From CAYLNL01 sp964385175 (GTDB taxonomy: Bacteria; Bacteroidota; Bacteroidia; Flavobacteriales; Flavobacteriaceae): a stretch of 64,000 nucleotides of DNA. The stretch lies in the NCBI GenBank assembly GCA_964385175.1, contig CAYLNL010000008.1, positions 1-64,000 on the forward strand. The letters are read 5' to 3'. The notes below the pieces were generated by a model. The model saw only the letters and a list, made by a program, of their open reading frames with translations, did not search any database and was not told the origin of the DNA. Positions 54,721 to 63,898 of the stretch are shown piece after piece (the stretch's first letter is position 1; the number at the start of each line of letters is the position of its first letter). Position numbers and translations under genes: made by a program.

Positions 54721-55944
54721 TTAAATAGTGTTAAAGATATGGATGAATTTCTGGGCTAATTTTTGGTATGTATAATGGTTTAAAAGGTATTTTTTTCCGT
54801 TTTCTCCTACCTGTTTTCGTTCTTCGGGGGTCATATTTTTGAATTTTAATAGTTCTTTTAATAACATATCCTCATTTTCCGGTTCAATAACAGTGCCGCA
54901 GGCAGCCCATTCAATAACATTGTTTTTTGTAGGGGCGGAGAGAAGTATGGGTTTTGCAGCATACATATAATCAAAGGTTTTGTTTGCCGAAATTCCGTAT
55001 TGATAAATAGGGAGATTTTTTGAGCTAAAGTAGAGCACATCGCAGCGGCTAAGGAATGATAGCACTTTATTTTTAGGAACTTTATCAAAAAAGAGCACGT
55101 TGTCTGAATTATTTGCCAGCTTAAGCAGGTTTTTCTTGTCGTCTCCCTCTCCTATAATGCACAGGCAACTGTTTTCATTATTATTTTTTATGGCTTTTAT
55201 AATAGTCTCCATAGCATTTGCTTTTCCCAGGGAGCCTGCGTAGCCCACAATGAATTTGTCTTCCGGGAAGCGTTTTAACATAGTATCCGGGAGGGGTTCA
55301 TAATAATCTTCTTTTTGCACTTGATACCCGTTAGATATCCAAGTATAATGAAAGGGACGGTCTTTCAACACCTGTTTTATGTGCTTATCTGCATCCATTA
55401 GTAAAGAAACAATATGGTGGGCATGTTTATACCCCATCTTCTCTACCCAGGCTAAAAAACATATCACAGGATTTTTTGGAGAAAACCCGCCTAATTCTAC
55501 CAAAGATAAAGGCCAAATATCCCGGATTTCAAGAATAAATTTTACGGTTTTGAATTTCTTCTTAAAATAAAAAACCACGTTTAAAATGGGTAATAAAGAA
55601 TTTGAAGATACAATAATGATGTCGGGCTTAGGCAATTTTCTAATTGGGATAAAAAACAGCAAAAGGCAAAAAATCAGCCAACTTGAAACCCTCGCCATTC
55701 CTTGGGTGTTTTTATACGTATTTCCTTTTATGAGTAATGTTCTTATTTTTTCTTCTCGAAGCTGGAATAGTCCTTTTATTTTGTTTTCCCTGTATGGCAC
55801 GTGAGAAAAAGAGGAGGTTATTAAAGTAACATCATATCCTTTTTTAATAAACTCTTCGGCTAAAAACGAATGCCTGTGCCCATCTCCATTTAATTGGGGG
55901 GTGCACAGGTATTGATTGATAAGCCAGATGGATTTATTCTTCAT
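54721..55944 (-). CDS. Glycosyltransferase family 4 (WbuB-like)
   Basis: The 407-residue GT-B enzyme has an N-terminal acceptor domain (INQYLCTPQLNGDGHRHSFL, ILEIRDIWPLSLVELGGFSP) and a C-terminal donor domain (FIVGYAGSLGKANAMETIIK, LCIIGEGDDKKNL, KTFDYMYAAKPIL). The DxWP and GYAGSLG motifs match WbuB/FnlB-type transferases that add amino-deoxy sugars. It overlaps the LpxD-like gene by 4 bases. Confidence 0.92.
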   Translation of the reverse strand: MKNKSIWLINQYLCTPQLNGDGHRHSFLAEEFIKKGYDVTLITSSFSHVPYRENKIKGLFQLREEKIRTLLIKGNTYKNTQGMARVSSWLIFCLLLFFIPIRKLPKPDIIIVSSNSLLPILNVVFYFKKKFKTVKFILEIRDIWPLSLVELGGFSPKNPVICFLAWVEKMGYKHAHHIVSLLMDADKHIKQVLKDRPFHYTWISNGYQVQKEDYYEPLPDTMLKRFPEDKFIVGYAGSLGKANAMETIIKAIKNNNENSCLCIIGEGDDKKNLLKLANNSDNVLFFDKVPKNKVLSFLSRCDVLYFSSKNLPIYQYGISANKTFDYMYAAKPILLSAPTKNNVIEWAACGTVIEPENEDMLLKELLKFKNMTPEERKQVGENGKKYLLNHYTYQKLAQKFIHIFNTI

Positions 55945-56837
55945 CCCGTTGCTTTTCTGATTTCTTTTGCGGGATTTCCCGCCACAATGGAGAAATCATC
56001 TACATCTTTTATAACCACAGCCCCAAGGCCAACGAGGGCATGGTTGCCAATTTTTTTCTTATTTAAAACCGAAGAGGAGGGCGCTACCCACGCATTTTCA
56101 CCAATAACAACACTGCCTGCCACCATGGCATTGGCAATGATGACTGAGTTTCTACCCACTGTTACGCCATGGGCAATGTGTACTAAATTGTCTATTTTTA
56201 CATTTTCTTCTATACGGGTACTTCCTAAAACCGCTCTGTCTATACAGGTGTTATTTCCAATATCTACATGGTCTTTAATAATTACGTTTCCAATATGGGG
56301 GATTAACTCAAAATCTCCTTCGGGGTTCTTTTCATAGCCAAAACCCATACCGCCAATGGTATTGTTGGCGCCAATGGTTACGTTATTGCCAATAACTGTA
56401 TCTTTTAGGATTACTGTATTGTGAAGAATGGTAACATTATCTCCTATTTCACAATTTTCTTCTATAACTACATGATGACCTATAAATACATTTTCTCCTA
56501 TTTTACAATTCTTGACGATGATGGCAGATGGGTGTATGTTGGCTTCTCTTTTAATAGTAAAAAAATGAGTAAGAATTTCCCGGAAGGTTCTCCTCGGGTT
56601 TTCCACAACAAGATAGTTTAGCGGATTGCTCATTTTTTCGGCAGCATTCCTGCTAATAATAACTACCGGGTTGGTTGATAGTGATTCTAAAATGGCTATG
56701 TTCTCATCACTACACCAGGTTAAAGCATTTTTTATCCCAGAAACCTGGTGTAAGGGAACTACTTTTTCAACCTGTTGGTTTTCATCTCCTTCGAAGCGAA
56801 TATGGGTGATGGTTTCTAAAATTTCTTTTACCGTCAT
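55941..56837 (-). CDS. LpxD-like left-handed beta-helix acyltransferase
   Basis: The 298-residue protein has an LpxD-type N-terminal domain (about 1-95, with KNALTWCSDENIAIL) and a long hexapeptide-repeat beta-helix (IGENVFIGHHVVIEENCEIG and on). LpxD's catalytic His region is present (IDNLVHIAHGVTVG). However, it ends FSIVAGNPAKEIRKA, a tail typical of sugar O/N-acetyltransferases. It is therefore more likely a nucleotide-sugar or glycan acyltransferase of this cluster than the lipid A enzyme. Confidence 0.85.
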   Translation of the reverse strand: MTVKEILETITHIRFEGDENQQVEKVVPLHQVSGIKNALTWCSDENIAILESLSTNPVVIISRNAAEKMSNPLNYLVVENPRRTFREILTHFFTIKREANIHPSAIIVKNCKIGENVFIGHHVVIEENCEIGDNVTILHNTVILKDTVIGNNVTIGANNTIGGMGFGYEKNPEGDFELIPHIGNVIIKDHVDIGNNTCIDRAVLGSTRIEENVKIDNLVHIAHGVTVGRNSVIIANAMVAGSVVIGENAWVAPSSSVLNKKKIGNHALVGLGAVVIKDVDDFSIVAGNPAKEIRKATG

Positions 56838-56841
56838 TTTT

Positions 56842-57480
56842 TTAACTTATTAGGCGTATGACCTCGAAGACCTCGGCATACTGTTGACCTATTTGTACAC
56901 CTCGTGTTCGGGCTAAAGACCAGATAAACTCTTCATTTGCATAGGGGCGATGCGCCTGGGATTTGTATTTTTTTAGGGCTTTAATCTTTGTTTTAATATG
57001 GTCTTCGCCCAATAAAACAAAATGGGTAGTGGTAAAGGTAAAGTTGTTCCAGGGCATCTCATAGGAAAGTATATTGGTGAACTTGAATGCCCTGACTGCC
57101 TCCTCGGCTATGGTTGCATGGTCTTGGTGAATATCGTTTAGGGAAGGGATGAATACAACATCCGGATTCAGTTCTTTACGAAATCGTATCAAATCATCCA
57201 GGATATGCTGCCTGTTAGAGTTAAAGGTTCTGACATTATATTGTAACAGGAAAAGATTTTCGCTTTTTATGCCTAATTCTTTTGTAGCTTCTTTTACTTC
57301 TGTGATTAAAATATCTGGAGGAAAGTGGGGTAAAACAGATTGCTCACAGGCACTAAATGCAATGTAATAAACCTCTATTCCCTGCTCAATTAATTTAACT
57401 ATGGTGCCCCCACAACCCAATTCTCCATCATCTGTATGCGGCGCCAGTACTAACGCTTTTTTTATTGTTTTGAAAATCAT
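56842..57480 (-). CDS. PIG-L family zinc deacetylase
   Basis: The 212-residue protein has the zinc motifs APHTDDGELGCGG and IHQDHATIAEEA and the overall LmbE/PIG-L fold. Family members remove N-acetyl groups from GlcNAc-type sugars. Here it lies 4 bases upstream of the acyltransferase, so deacetylation and re-acylation of an amino sugar is a reasonable pairing; that is inference. Confidence 0.92.
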   Translation of the reverse strand: MIFKTIKKALVLAPHTDDGELGCGGTIVKLIEQGIEVYYIAFSACEQSVLPHFPPDILITEVKEATKELGIKSENLFLLQYNVRTFNSNRQHILDDLIRFRKELNPDVVFIPSLNDIHQDHATIAEEAVRAFKFTNILSYEMPWNNFTFTTTHFVLLGEDHIKTKIKALKKYKSQAHRPYANEEFIWSLARTRGVQIGQQYAEVFEVIRLIS

Positions 57481-57495
57481 GTTATTTTTTTACAG

Positions 57496-58620
57496 TTATG
57501 GGGATGATTGAGATAGTATATCTTCATATAGTTTTAATAGCTTGGTTTCTGCTATTTTCCAATTATACTTTTCAAACACTCTTTTTCTTCCATTATGGCC
57601 TAAACGCTCTTTTTCCTGCACATTATTATTTAAATATGTTATGGCTTGCGCAACCTCTTTTGGGTTTGTAGGGTTTACATTAATACCACAATCGTTTTCT
57701 TTGTTAAAGGTAACCCACTCGCCAAAATTAGGCATAATAACAGGAATAGCATTCACCATATATTCAAATAATTTAACAGCATAGGATAGGTAATATTGAC
57801 CAACATTATTATATAATATAAGCCCCAGGGAAGATTTGTTATAATAATCCTGTATCTGTTCATGGGGAAGTATCCCTAAATAGGTTACTTTTTCCCATCC
57901 CTTTTCTTTTTGAATGTGTTTTAACATTTCTTCTTTAATATTTCCTGCTAAAAAAAGATGGCTGGGGTCTTGCAATTCGCCTAATGCACGTACCATATTT
58001 AAAAGCCCTCTTTCTTCTGTGAGAGCTCCTGCGTGAAAATATAGCCTGTTGTTATAATTTGTTTTCAATCTACTTTGTTGCTCATCAATCATTACAAAAT
58101 TTTCAATAAGAACTGTTTTTTTGTTTTTCTCTAAATATTTTAGTTCCATATAAGGTTGAGGAACAATTAGGGCGTCCATCTTTTTGGAAATACGGTTTTC
58201 TAAGTTCTTAAAGAGATGGGAGATGAGGTTCCTTAAAAATTTAGGAATCCAGTATTTTATTTTAATCTGCTGAACCATATCTTCATGGATGTCATATAGC
58301 ACGTTAGCCCCTCTTTTTTTAAGACGCAAGCCACAATACATGAGTTCCGGGTCGTGAAAATGATAGATATCGCATTTCAGCTCTTTTGCTTTTTTATATA
58401 CCTTTCGGGGGGTGACTATCATCCGGTGAAGACGTCCTTTGTTAGCCCCTACATCATATATTTTAACTCCGTCTATGATCTCATTTCCCCGTCCATCTGC
58501 AACCACTAAGGAAACATCATATCCTTCCTGAGCCAGGCTTCTACATTCTTTACTAAATATCCTGGTATCATACCGGGGATGAACAGAGGTTAAATGTGCA
58601 ATTTTATTTATTTTTTTCAT
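57496..58620 (-). CDS. Glycosyltransferase family 4
   Basis: The 374-residue GT-B enzyme has an N-terminal part with HLTSVHPRYDTRIFSKECRS and YHFHDPELMYCGLRLKK, and a donor domain with YFHAGALTEERGLLNMVRAL, VTYLGILPHEQIQDYYNKSS and KLFEYMVNAIPVIMPNF. It overlaps the upstream membrane protein gene by 17 bases. The sugar cannot be deduced. Confidence 0.9.
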   Translation of the reverse strand: MKKINKIAHLTSVHPRYDTRIFSKECRSLAQEGYDVSLVVADGRGNEIIDGVKIYDVGANKGRLHRMIVTPRKVYKKAKELKCDIYHFHDPELMYCGLRLKKRGANVLYDIHEDMVQQIKIKYWIPKFLRNLISHLFKNLENRISKKMDALIVPQPYMELKYLEKNKKTVLIENFVMIDEQQSRLKTNYNNRLYFHAGALTEERGLLNMVRALGELQDPSHLFLAGNIKEEMLKHIQKEKGWEKVTYLGILPHEQIQDYYNKSSLGLILYNNVGQYYLSYAVKLFEYMVNAIPVIMPNFGEWVTFNKENDCGINVNPTNPKEVAQAITYLNNNVQEKERLGHNGRKRVFEKYNWKIAETKLLKLYEDILSQSSP

Positions 58621-59860
58621 TTAAAAATACCATTGAAATAATGAGTAATAAGAAGGCGCCATGGGTTAAAAACACTGTTGGTAAAGAAGAACTGATGAAG
58701 GAAAAAACAACTAATATATACAACCCAAAATATTTAGATTTTGTGGTAAGATTGTTTACCATCATAAAATAGAAAGAAATAATGAGGATATGGATGATAA
58801 CCCCTATAAACCCAAAATTCATGTACCCATCTGAAATTAGCCCGTTATTAGCGGCCATTTCTATGTTATTAAAATAGTATTTTCCAATAATATTTACATG
58901 ATTAACCTCGTAGGGAGATTTTGAAATGATGTCTGGCAATGTTTCGGCGTAATATAAATAATTGTTATGGAAAAAATCTAAATAACAAATATCTAACAGC
59001 GTTGGTATAAAATGAACTCTTCTGAACAGTAAAATCCACAACATATCATTGTTGAAAATGGCCAGCACAAGTGCCAATAGCATCAGGAAGATAAAGATTT
59101 TTAAAAGGTTGTTTATAATTTGGTAGTATGAATACCTGTAAAAGATAAGAAGAACCGCCAAGCCCAGGTAAATGGTTTTATGTCCTCCAAACAAAAAAAA
59201 CAATAGCAAATAAAATACCCCTACCATCATTAGCGCCCATTTTTTTTGCTCCAGGGCAAAGACAATAAATAAAGGAATAATTATTTTGGTAAAGGGTGAA
59301 TACAGGTAGGCAAAATAGGGATTGCTCTTAGACGCCATTACAGCCCGTGTTTCATAAAGGTCTATTAAAAATAAATTTTTTAAATTTATGTGCGGCCCCA
59401 AAACGATAAGATAGGGCAATGTGCCTACGATAATGACAAAAAATAAAATTACCAATCCTTGTTTTTTATTAAAAGAGGGCACATTACCCAGGTTTATTTT
59501 TACTTTCGAGAAATAGACCAACGACCAAAAAAATAGCTGGTGATAAAACAGTAATTCAAAAGAATACATGTTTTTTGACGTGAATGCGATTAGTGAGGGA
59601 ATAGTAGCTAATAAGAAAAACAGGTATATTATGGCAAATGAGAACCTGTTAAAATCTAATTTTTTTAAAACACGCAGATTACTATAAAAAATGACTATTG
59701 ATAGCAATAGCCTCAGAATAGAAAAATCAAGCGAGGCATCTTGTAGGTAGTAGGCTATATATCTCCAGTAATAATAGGTTTTAATTTTATAATGATACAA
59801 AAACAATAAAAGAAAGAAATAGGTTGCTGTATAAAAATGCAGGTTGAGTTTTAACTTCAT
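58604..59860 (-). CDS. O-antigen polymerase-like membrane protein (Wzy-like 2)
   Basis: The 418-residue protein has about ten to twelve transmembrane helices, LFGGHKTIYLGLAVLLIFY and a soluble loop near 290-350 (HNNYLYYAETLPDIISKSPY). This fits Wzy/EpsG-type polymerases. It is the first gene of the minus-strand polysaccharide operon 59860-49166, with a -7 element 32 bases upstream. Confidence 0.75.
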   Translation of the reverse strand: MKLKLNLHFYTATYFFLLLFLYHYKIKTYYYWRYIAYYLQDASLDFSILRLLLSIVIFYSNLRVLKKLDFNRFSFAIIYLFFLLATIPSLIAFTSKNMYSFELLFYHQLFFWSLVYFSKVKINLGNVPSFNKKQGLVILFFVIIVGTLPYLIVLGPHINLKNLFLIDLYETRAVMASKSNPYFAYLYSPFTKIIIPLFIVFALEQKKWALMMVGVFYLLLFFLFGGHKTIYLGLAVLLIFYRYSYYQIINNLLKIFIFLMLLALVLAIFNNDMLWILLFRRVHFIPTLLDICYLDFFHNNYLYYAETLPDIISKSPYEVNHVNIIGKYYFNNIEMAANNGLISDGYMNFGFIGVIIHILIISFYFMMVNNLTTKSKYFGLYILVVFSFISSSLPTVFLTHGAFLLLIISMVFLNEKNK

Positions 59861-59892
59861 CTGTTAGTACTGTAGGGCGTTTTTGCAACTTC

Positions 59893-59921
59893 CAAATGTA
59901 CACATTATTTGCATATATTTG
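59893..59921. promoter_or_regulatory. Divergent -7 elements for the polysaccharide operon and the LamG gene
   Basis: TACATTTG on the minus strand (59893-59900) reads into the polysaccharide operon. TATATTTG on the plus strand (59914-59921) reads into the LamG lipoprotein gene. Both match TAnnTTTG and are 13 bases apart, so the two transcripts could compete. Confidence 0.55.
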
Positions 59922-59948
59922 CAGCCGATTCAAAACCTAAAACTCACC

Positions 59949-60726
59949 ATGAAAATGTTTTTAAAAGGCCTATTAACAGGGATGGTACTACTGGCTGTTT
60001 CTTGCGGAAAGAGCTCAAAAAAAGAAGATGGGGTTACCCAGGATATTCCTGGAAACCCGGCAGCGATAAAAAAAGTAAGAAAAGATGTTACCCTGCCTGG
60101 TTTAGCATACGGCTATGCCTTTAATAAAGATGAAGAAACTGAATTGGAAGAAGTGTATGCCTCTTATGAACCAGACCGCTTTAACCAGGGAGATGGCAGC
60201 ATTATCCTTGATGGCGTGAGCGATTATGTAACTATTCAAAATCAAAAGAATCTAAACCCCAAAGAAGCCATTACTATTTCTGTATGGTACAAACCAGAAT
60301 CATTTGCGGGAAATGGAAACAATTTTATCCTGTGTAAGGAATTTACCTCGTATGAACCTCCTTTTGTGCAATATGCTCTTACAGTTACCGGCGATAAATA
60401 TCCCACTATTCCGGGAACATTCAAATTCCTGCTTTCCATTGATGGTAAATTCAACGATGTACTCTCCCCCCCCCAACGCATGGACTCCCGGGGAGTGGTA
60501 TTTACTCACAGGAACGTATGATGGAAAAAAAATGTCGTTATACATTAACAACCGGTTAGCCGGCACCCGTAATATAGAAGGAAAAATAGACGCATATAAC
60601 ACTGTCCTACTCATTGGTAAAACACCGCATAAAGACTTTTATACATCGGGCAGTGTGGACGATTTAAAAATATTTAACAGGGCTCTAACAAGAGAAGAAA
60701 TTGCCAAACTGTATAAAAACAGGTAG
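59949..60726 (+). pseudogene. LamG-domain lipoprotein, frame broken at a C9 tract (possibly phase variable)
   Basis: From the ATG at 59949 the frame has a lipoprotein signal (MVLLAVSCGKSSKKED) and the first half of a LamG/concanavalin-like domain (IILDGVSDYVTIQN, ITISVWYKPESFAG). It then runs out of frame at nine Cs (60466-60474) and stops at 60521. The +1 frame continues the same domain without a gap (WTPGEWYLLTGTYDGKKMSL, SGSVDDLKIFNRALTREEIA) to 60726. Eight Cs would restore a 258-residue protein. KKED after Cys fits surface export. The cause may be slipped-strand phase variation, a real mutation or a sequencing error. Confidence 0.85.
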
Positions 60727-60764
60727 AAATAGCAACTGTTTTTAATAGAAAAAGAGGGATAGGA

Positions 60765-61997
60765 TTATTCCTCTTTTTTTAAATTATACAAGAGCATTAA
60801 ACAGTAAAAAAAAGAATAACAAACAAGCCCTGAATACCTGTTCAGTACACTTTCAAACAAAAAATTAGCGCCAAAAACAAAAAGAATTCCGGCAACCAGG
60901 AAAACGAGCCGTTTTTTAGCAAAAGGAAGGTAGAGTAATTGGGCGATAAGCAGGAGAAGCCCTGCAATTCCGCATTCTATGGCAATTTGCAAAAACTCAT
61001 TATGGGCGTTCAACCTATGCCTGTACGGAACCACATAGCGTTTTTGTTTATAAATGCTCTTCAATTCTTCATACGCCTTAGCTATTCCAACACCGGTAAC
61101 CCAATTTTTAGCTATCAGCTCTAAAGAGGCATCCCATACTAATAATCTCGTGCCCAAACTACTATTAGACTCTCTATTCCATTCTGCCCGATGCGTTGTT
61201 AGCTGTTCATATACATGCCTTACTCTTGGGTTAAAAGTAAGGATACCCACGCCAATTATGAGCGCACAACCTGCCAATACCCACCGGGAAGTTTTATTTT
61301 TTATACTATAGAATAAATAAAATGTGAGACTGAGCACTAAAATTAACAAATTAATGCGATTTGATACCTGGAAAATACCCAAGCTAAAAAAAATTAGTAA
61401 GAAAATGCGTGCCGTTGCAGAAAAAAACCCAAAATACATGAGCAAGATAAGAGCTATATTTAAATACATGGCAAAGTAAACAGTTTGGTGAAAGAGCGAA
61501 AAATGGCTCCCGAAAAAATAATTTCCCTCTCTCGCAGAAGACAGCAATAAAGTATCGGGGTTGGTATTAGACAAGGCGGGGCGAAAGGAAAATACCCCGT
61601 CTGTGTAAGCCGCAGATTGATAAAAAGCGTAAGCATAACAGATAAGTAAGGCAACAAAACATCCTAAGACAAAGCCTTTACAGGCTTTTTTTAGGTCTGA
61701 ATTATTGTATTTTATAGCAGAAAATATGAGCGGAAAAGCTATCAGCGAAGCTTTCATTTCCACTATTTTAAAATTAAAATCGCCCGAGTTTAGAATGTCA
61801 AACAAAATATAAACAGGGTATAGAATCGCCAGGATTATAAATGTTTTGTTAAAAACAAATTTCCTAAAATAGAACAAAGAGAAGGCGATAAAAACAACTA
61901 ACGCAATAGTGGAAAGTTTTTGATGTAGGGGCAAAACAAAGCTAAAAAAAATTAAAACAAACAAGTGCCTGTTTTTTATGTTTAATCTTTTTATCAT
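60765..61997 (-). CDS. O-antigen ligase family membrane protein
   Basis: The 410-residue protein has about ten helices and the Wzy_C/WaaL-type periplasmic motif RLNAHNEFLQIAIECGIAGL. A large loop at about 255-330 includes SSLGTRLLVWDASLELIAKN and WVTGVGIAKAYEELK. It may ligate or polymerise the finished glycan. It is the clearest ligase of the three similar membrane proteins in the cluster. Confidence 0.88.
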   Translation of the reverse strand: MIKRLNIKNRHLFVLIFFSFVLPLHQKLSTIALVVFIAFSLFYFRKFVFNKTFIILAILYPVYILFDILNSGDFNFKIVEMKASLIAFPLIFSAIKYNNSDLKKACKGFVLGCFVALLICYAYAFYQSAAYTDGVFSFRPALSNTNPDTLLLSSAREGNYFFGSHFSLFHQTVYFAMYLNIALILLMYFGFFSATARIFLLIFFSLGIFQVSNRINLLILVLSLTFYLFYSIKNKTSRWVLAGCALIIGVGILTFNPRVRHVYEQLTTHRAEWNRESNSSLGTRLLVWDASLELIAKNWVTGVGIAKAYEELKSIYKQKRYVVPYRHRLNAHNEFLQIAIECGIAGLLLLIAQLLYLPFAKKRLVFLVAGILFVFGANFLFESVLNRYSGLVCYSFFYCLMLLYNLKKEE

Positions 61998-62092
61998 TTC
62001 ATTTAAATTAACCTACAGAAAGTAACAGAGCGCAAGAATATGAAATTATTTAACTCTAAGCCGTGGAGGAAAGTGGTTTTCTTGGATTACTT

Positions 62093-63898
62093 TTAAAAAG
62101 ATACATTAAATTTTTCTGACCATACAGCTATATTATATAATTTCCACAACGTTAACGCATCTGTTTTATCTGAAATTAAATGTATAGTAGCAAACCTATT
62201 TATAAACCCAGATTTAGTAATCGTATTTAGAAAGTGTTGTTTGTTTGCCATCCACGTGTGCGGCGCCTCAAAACCAACTTTATTTTTTCTCCATATCACC
62301 TCCCCCGGCAAGAGGTTTTCTGCAGATTTCCTTAAAATAAATTTAGACCATCCGCTATTGATTTTATGTGAAAAAGGTAACGATAAAGCGGTTTCTACAA
62401 CCTCGTGGTCCAGGAAGGGCACTCTCGCTTCTATTGACTGAGACATGGAATTTCTATCTTCATATTTTAGTAATTTTTGCAGTTGAATATGCTCAATCTC
62501 AGCTTTTTGAAGCGCTCGCAAACTTTTAGTAGATTTGGCTATGTAGTGTAACAATTCAACATGCAAGTATTTCTTATACTCTTTTTTAATGTATTTATTT
62601 CTATGTAATTGCCTGAATTTTCTTACATAAACATTATTAAAATATATACTATAAAATAATAATTTTATAAGGGACAGTTTTGAATTATTGCTGATTTGAA
62701 AATATGCCTTTATTTTTTTAAACAACCCTTTTTGTTCATTTAAATACGAAATAAAATACCTTTCATAGCCTAACAGAGTTTCATCGCCTCCCTGCCCATC
62801 TAAAAGCACAACACACCCGGCTTCTTTCGCTTTCTTCATCACAAAATACTGCATAATAACGGAAGGACCTCCAAAGGGTTCTTCTTGAATTTTGATAACC
62901 TCATCCATGCTATCCAGGAAATCTTCTTCTGTGGGCTCTGTAACATACCATTTTAAATCGCAAGCATCTGCCACCATTTTTGCGTATTTTGACTCGTCTG
63001 TCTTTTTTTCTATAGATTTAGCGGTGATGGCGGTAAGTTTACCCAACGAATTTTCTTTCAAAATTTGAGCGGCTGTTGCAGCTATAAAAGAACTATCTAA
63101 GCCGCCGCTTAAACAGGCGCCTACCATAACATCGGCGCGCATTTGCAACTGTATAGCCCGTGTTATTTTTTCTTTATATAACATGAGGCTTTCCTCAAAC
63201 GGTGCATTATCGAGGTCATCAGGGAGAGGCAACTCATAGTATTTTTTAACAATGAAAGAATTTGTTTCTAAATTAAAAATTAAATTATGAGCCGGCGCAA
63301 GGGCATAAATACCCTCAAAAAACGTATTGTCGGTATGATGGTGGTAGGATAGATATAAAAAATCAAACAATATTTGCCTATTCACCTTAGGCCGCTCTAT
63401 AAAATGAAGCAGCTGTTTAATCTCAGAACCAAAATAAAAGTGAGTCTCATCAGAATAATAATATAACGGCTTTATTCCAAAGCGGTCTCTACTTAAAAAA
63501 ACGGTATTATTCCTTCTATCATAGATTGCAAAAGCCCACATGCCATTAAAATAATCTACACATTTTTCTCCCCACTCCTGGTAGGCGGCTAAAACCACTT
63601 CCGTATCCGTTTCACTTTTAAATATATACCCTTTTTCTTCCAATTCTTTTTTCAACGCTACATAATTATACACCTCTCCGTTATAGGTAATTGTATAATC
63701 ATTATAATCCATGGGTTGATTTGCTGACTCTACTAAATCTAACACCGAAAGCCTTCGGTGGGCAAGCCCAACACTTTTACTACAATAATATCCTTCTGCA
63801 TTAGGGCCCCGGTGAGCAATCAAATCATTCATTTGTTTTAAGATAGTCCCAGATGCTACAGAGCCCTTTTTATTGATTATTCCCGTTATTCCGCACAT
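62093..63898 (-). CDS. asnB: Asparagine synthase (glutamine-hydrolysing)
   Basis: The 601-residue protein starts MCGITGIINKKG with the catalytic Cys2 of the class II glutaminase domain, followed by AHRGPNAEGYY and YNGEVYNY. The synthetase domain has the ATP loop CLSGGLDSSFIAATAA, LDGQGGDETLLGYERY and SQSIEARVPFLDHEVVETAL. AsnB makes asparagine from aspartate. Copies in polysaccharide clusters may instead amidate sugar acids or amino-acid decorations; nothing here decides this. Confidence 0.95.
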   Translation of the reverse strand: MCGITGIINKKGSVASGTILKQMNDLIAHRGPNAEGYYCSKSVGLAHRRLSVLDLVESANQPMDYNDYTITYNGEVYNYVALKKELEEKGYIFKSETDTEVVLAAYQEWGEKCVDYFNGMWAFAIYDRRNNTVFLSRDRFGIKPLYYYSDETHFYFGSEIKQLLHFIERPKVNRQILFDFLYLSYHHHTDNTFFEGIYALAPAHNLIFNLETNSFIVKKYYELPLPDDLDNAPFEESLMLYKEKITRAIQLQMRADVMVGACLSGGLDSSFIAATAAQILKENSLGKLTAITAKSIEKKTDESKYAKMVADACDLKWYVTEPTEEDFLDSMDEVIKIQEEPFGGPSVIMQYFVMKKAKEAGCVVLLDGQGGDETLLGYERYFISYLNEQKGLFKKIKAYFQISNNSKLSLIKLLFYSIYFNNVYVRKFRQLHRNKYIKKEYKKYLHVELLHYIAKSTKSLRALQKAEIEHIQLQKLLKYEDRNSMSQSIEARVPFLDHEVVETALSLPFSHKINSGWSKFILRKSAENLLPGEVIWRKNKVGFEAPHTWMANKQHFLNTITKSGFINRFATIHLISDKTDALTLWKLYNIAVWSEKFNVSF

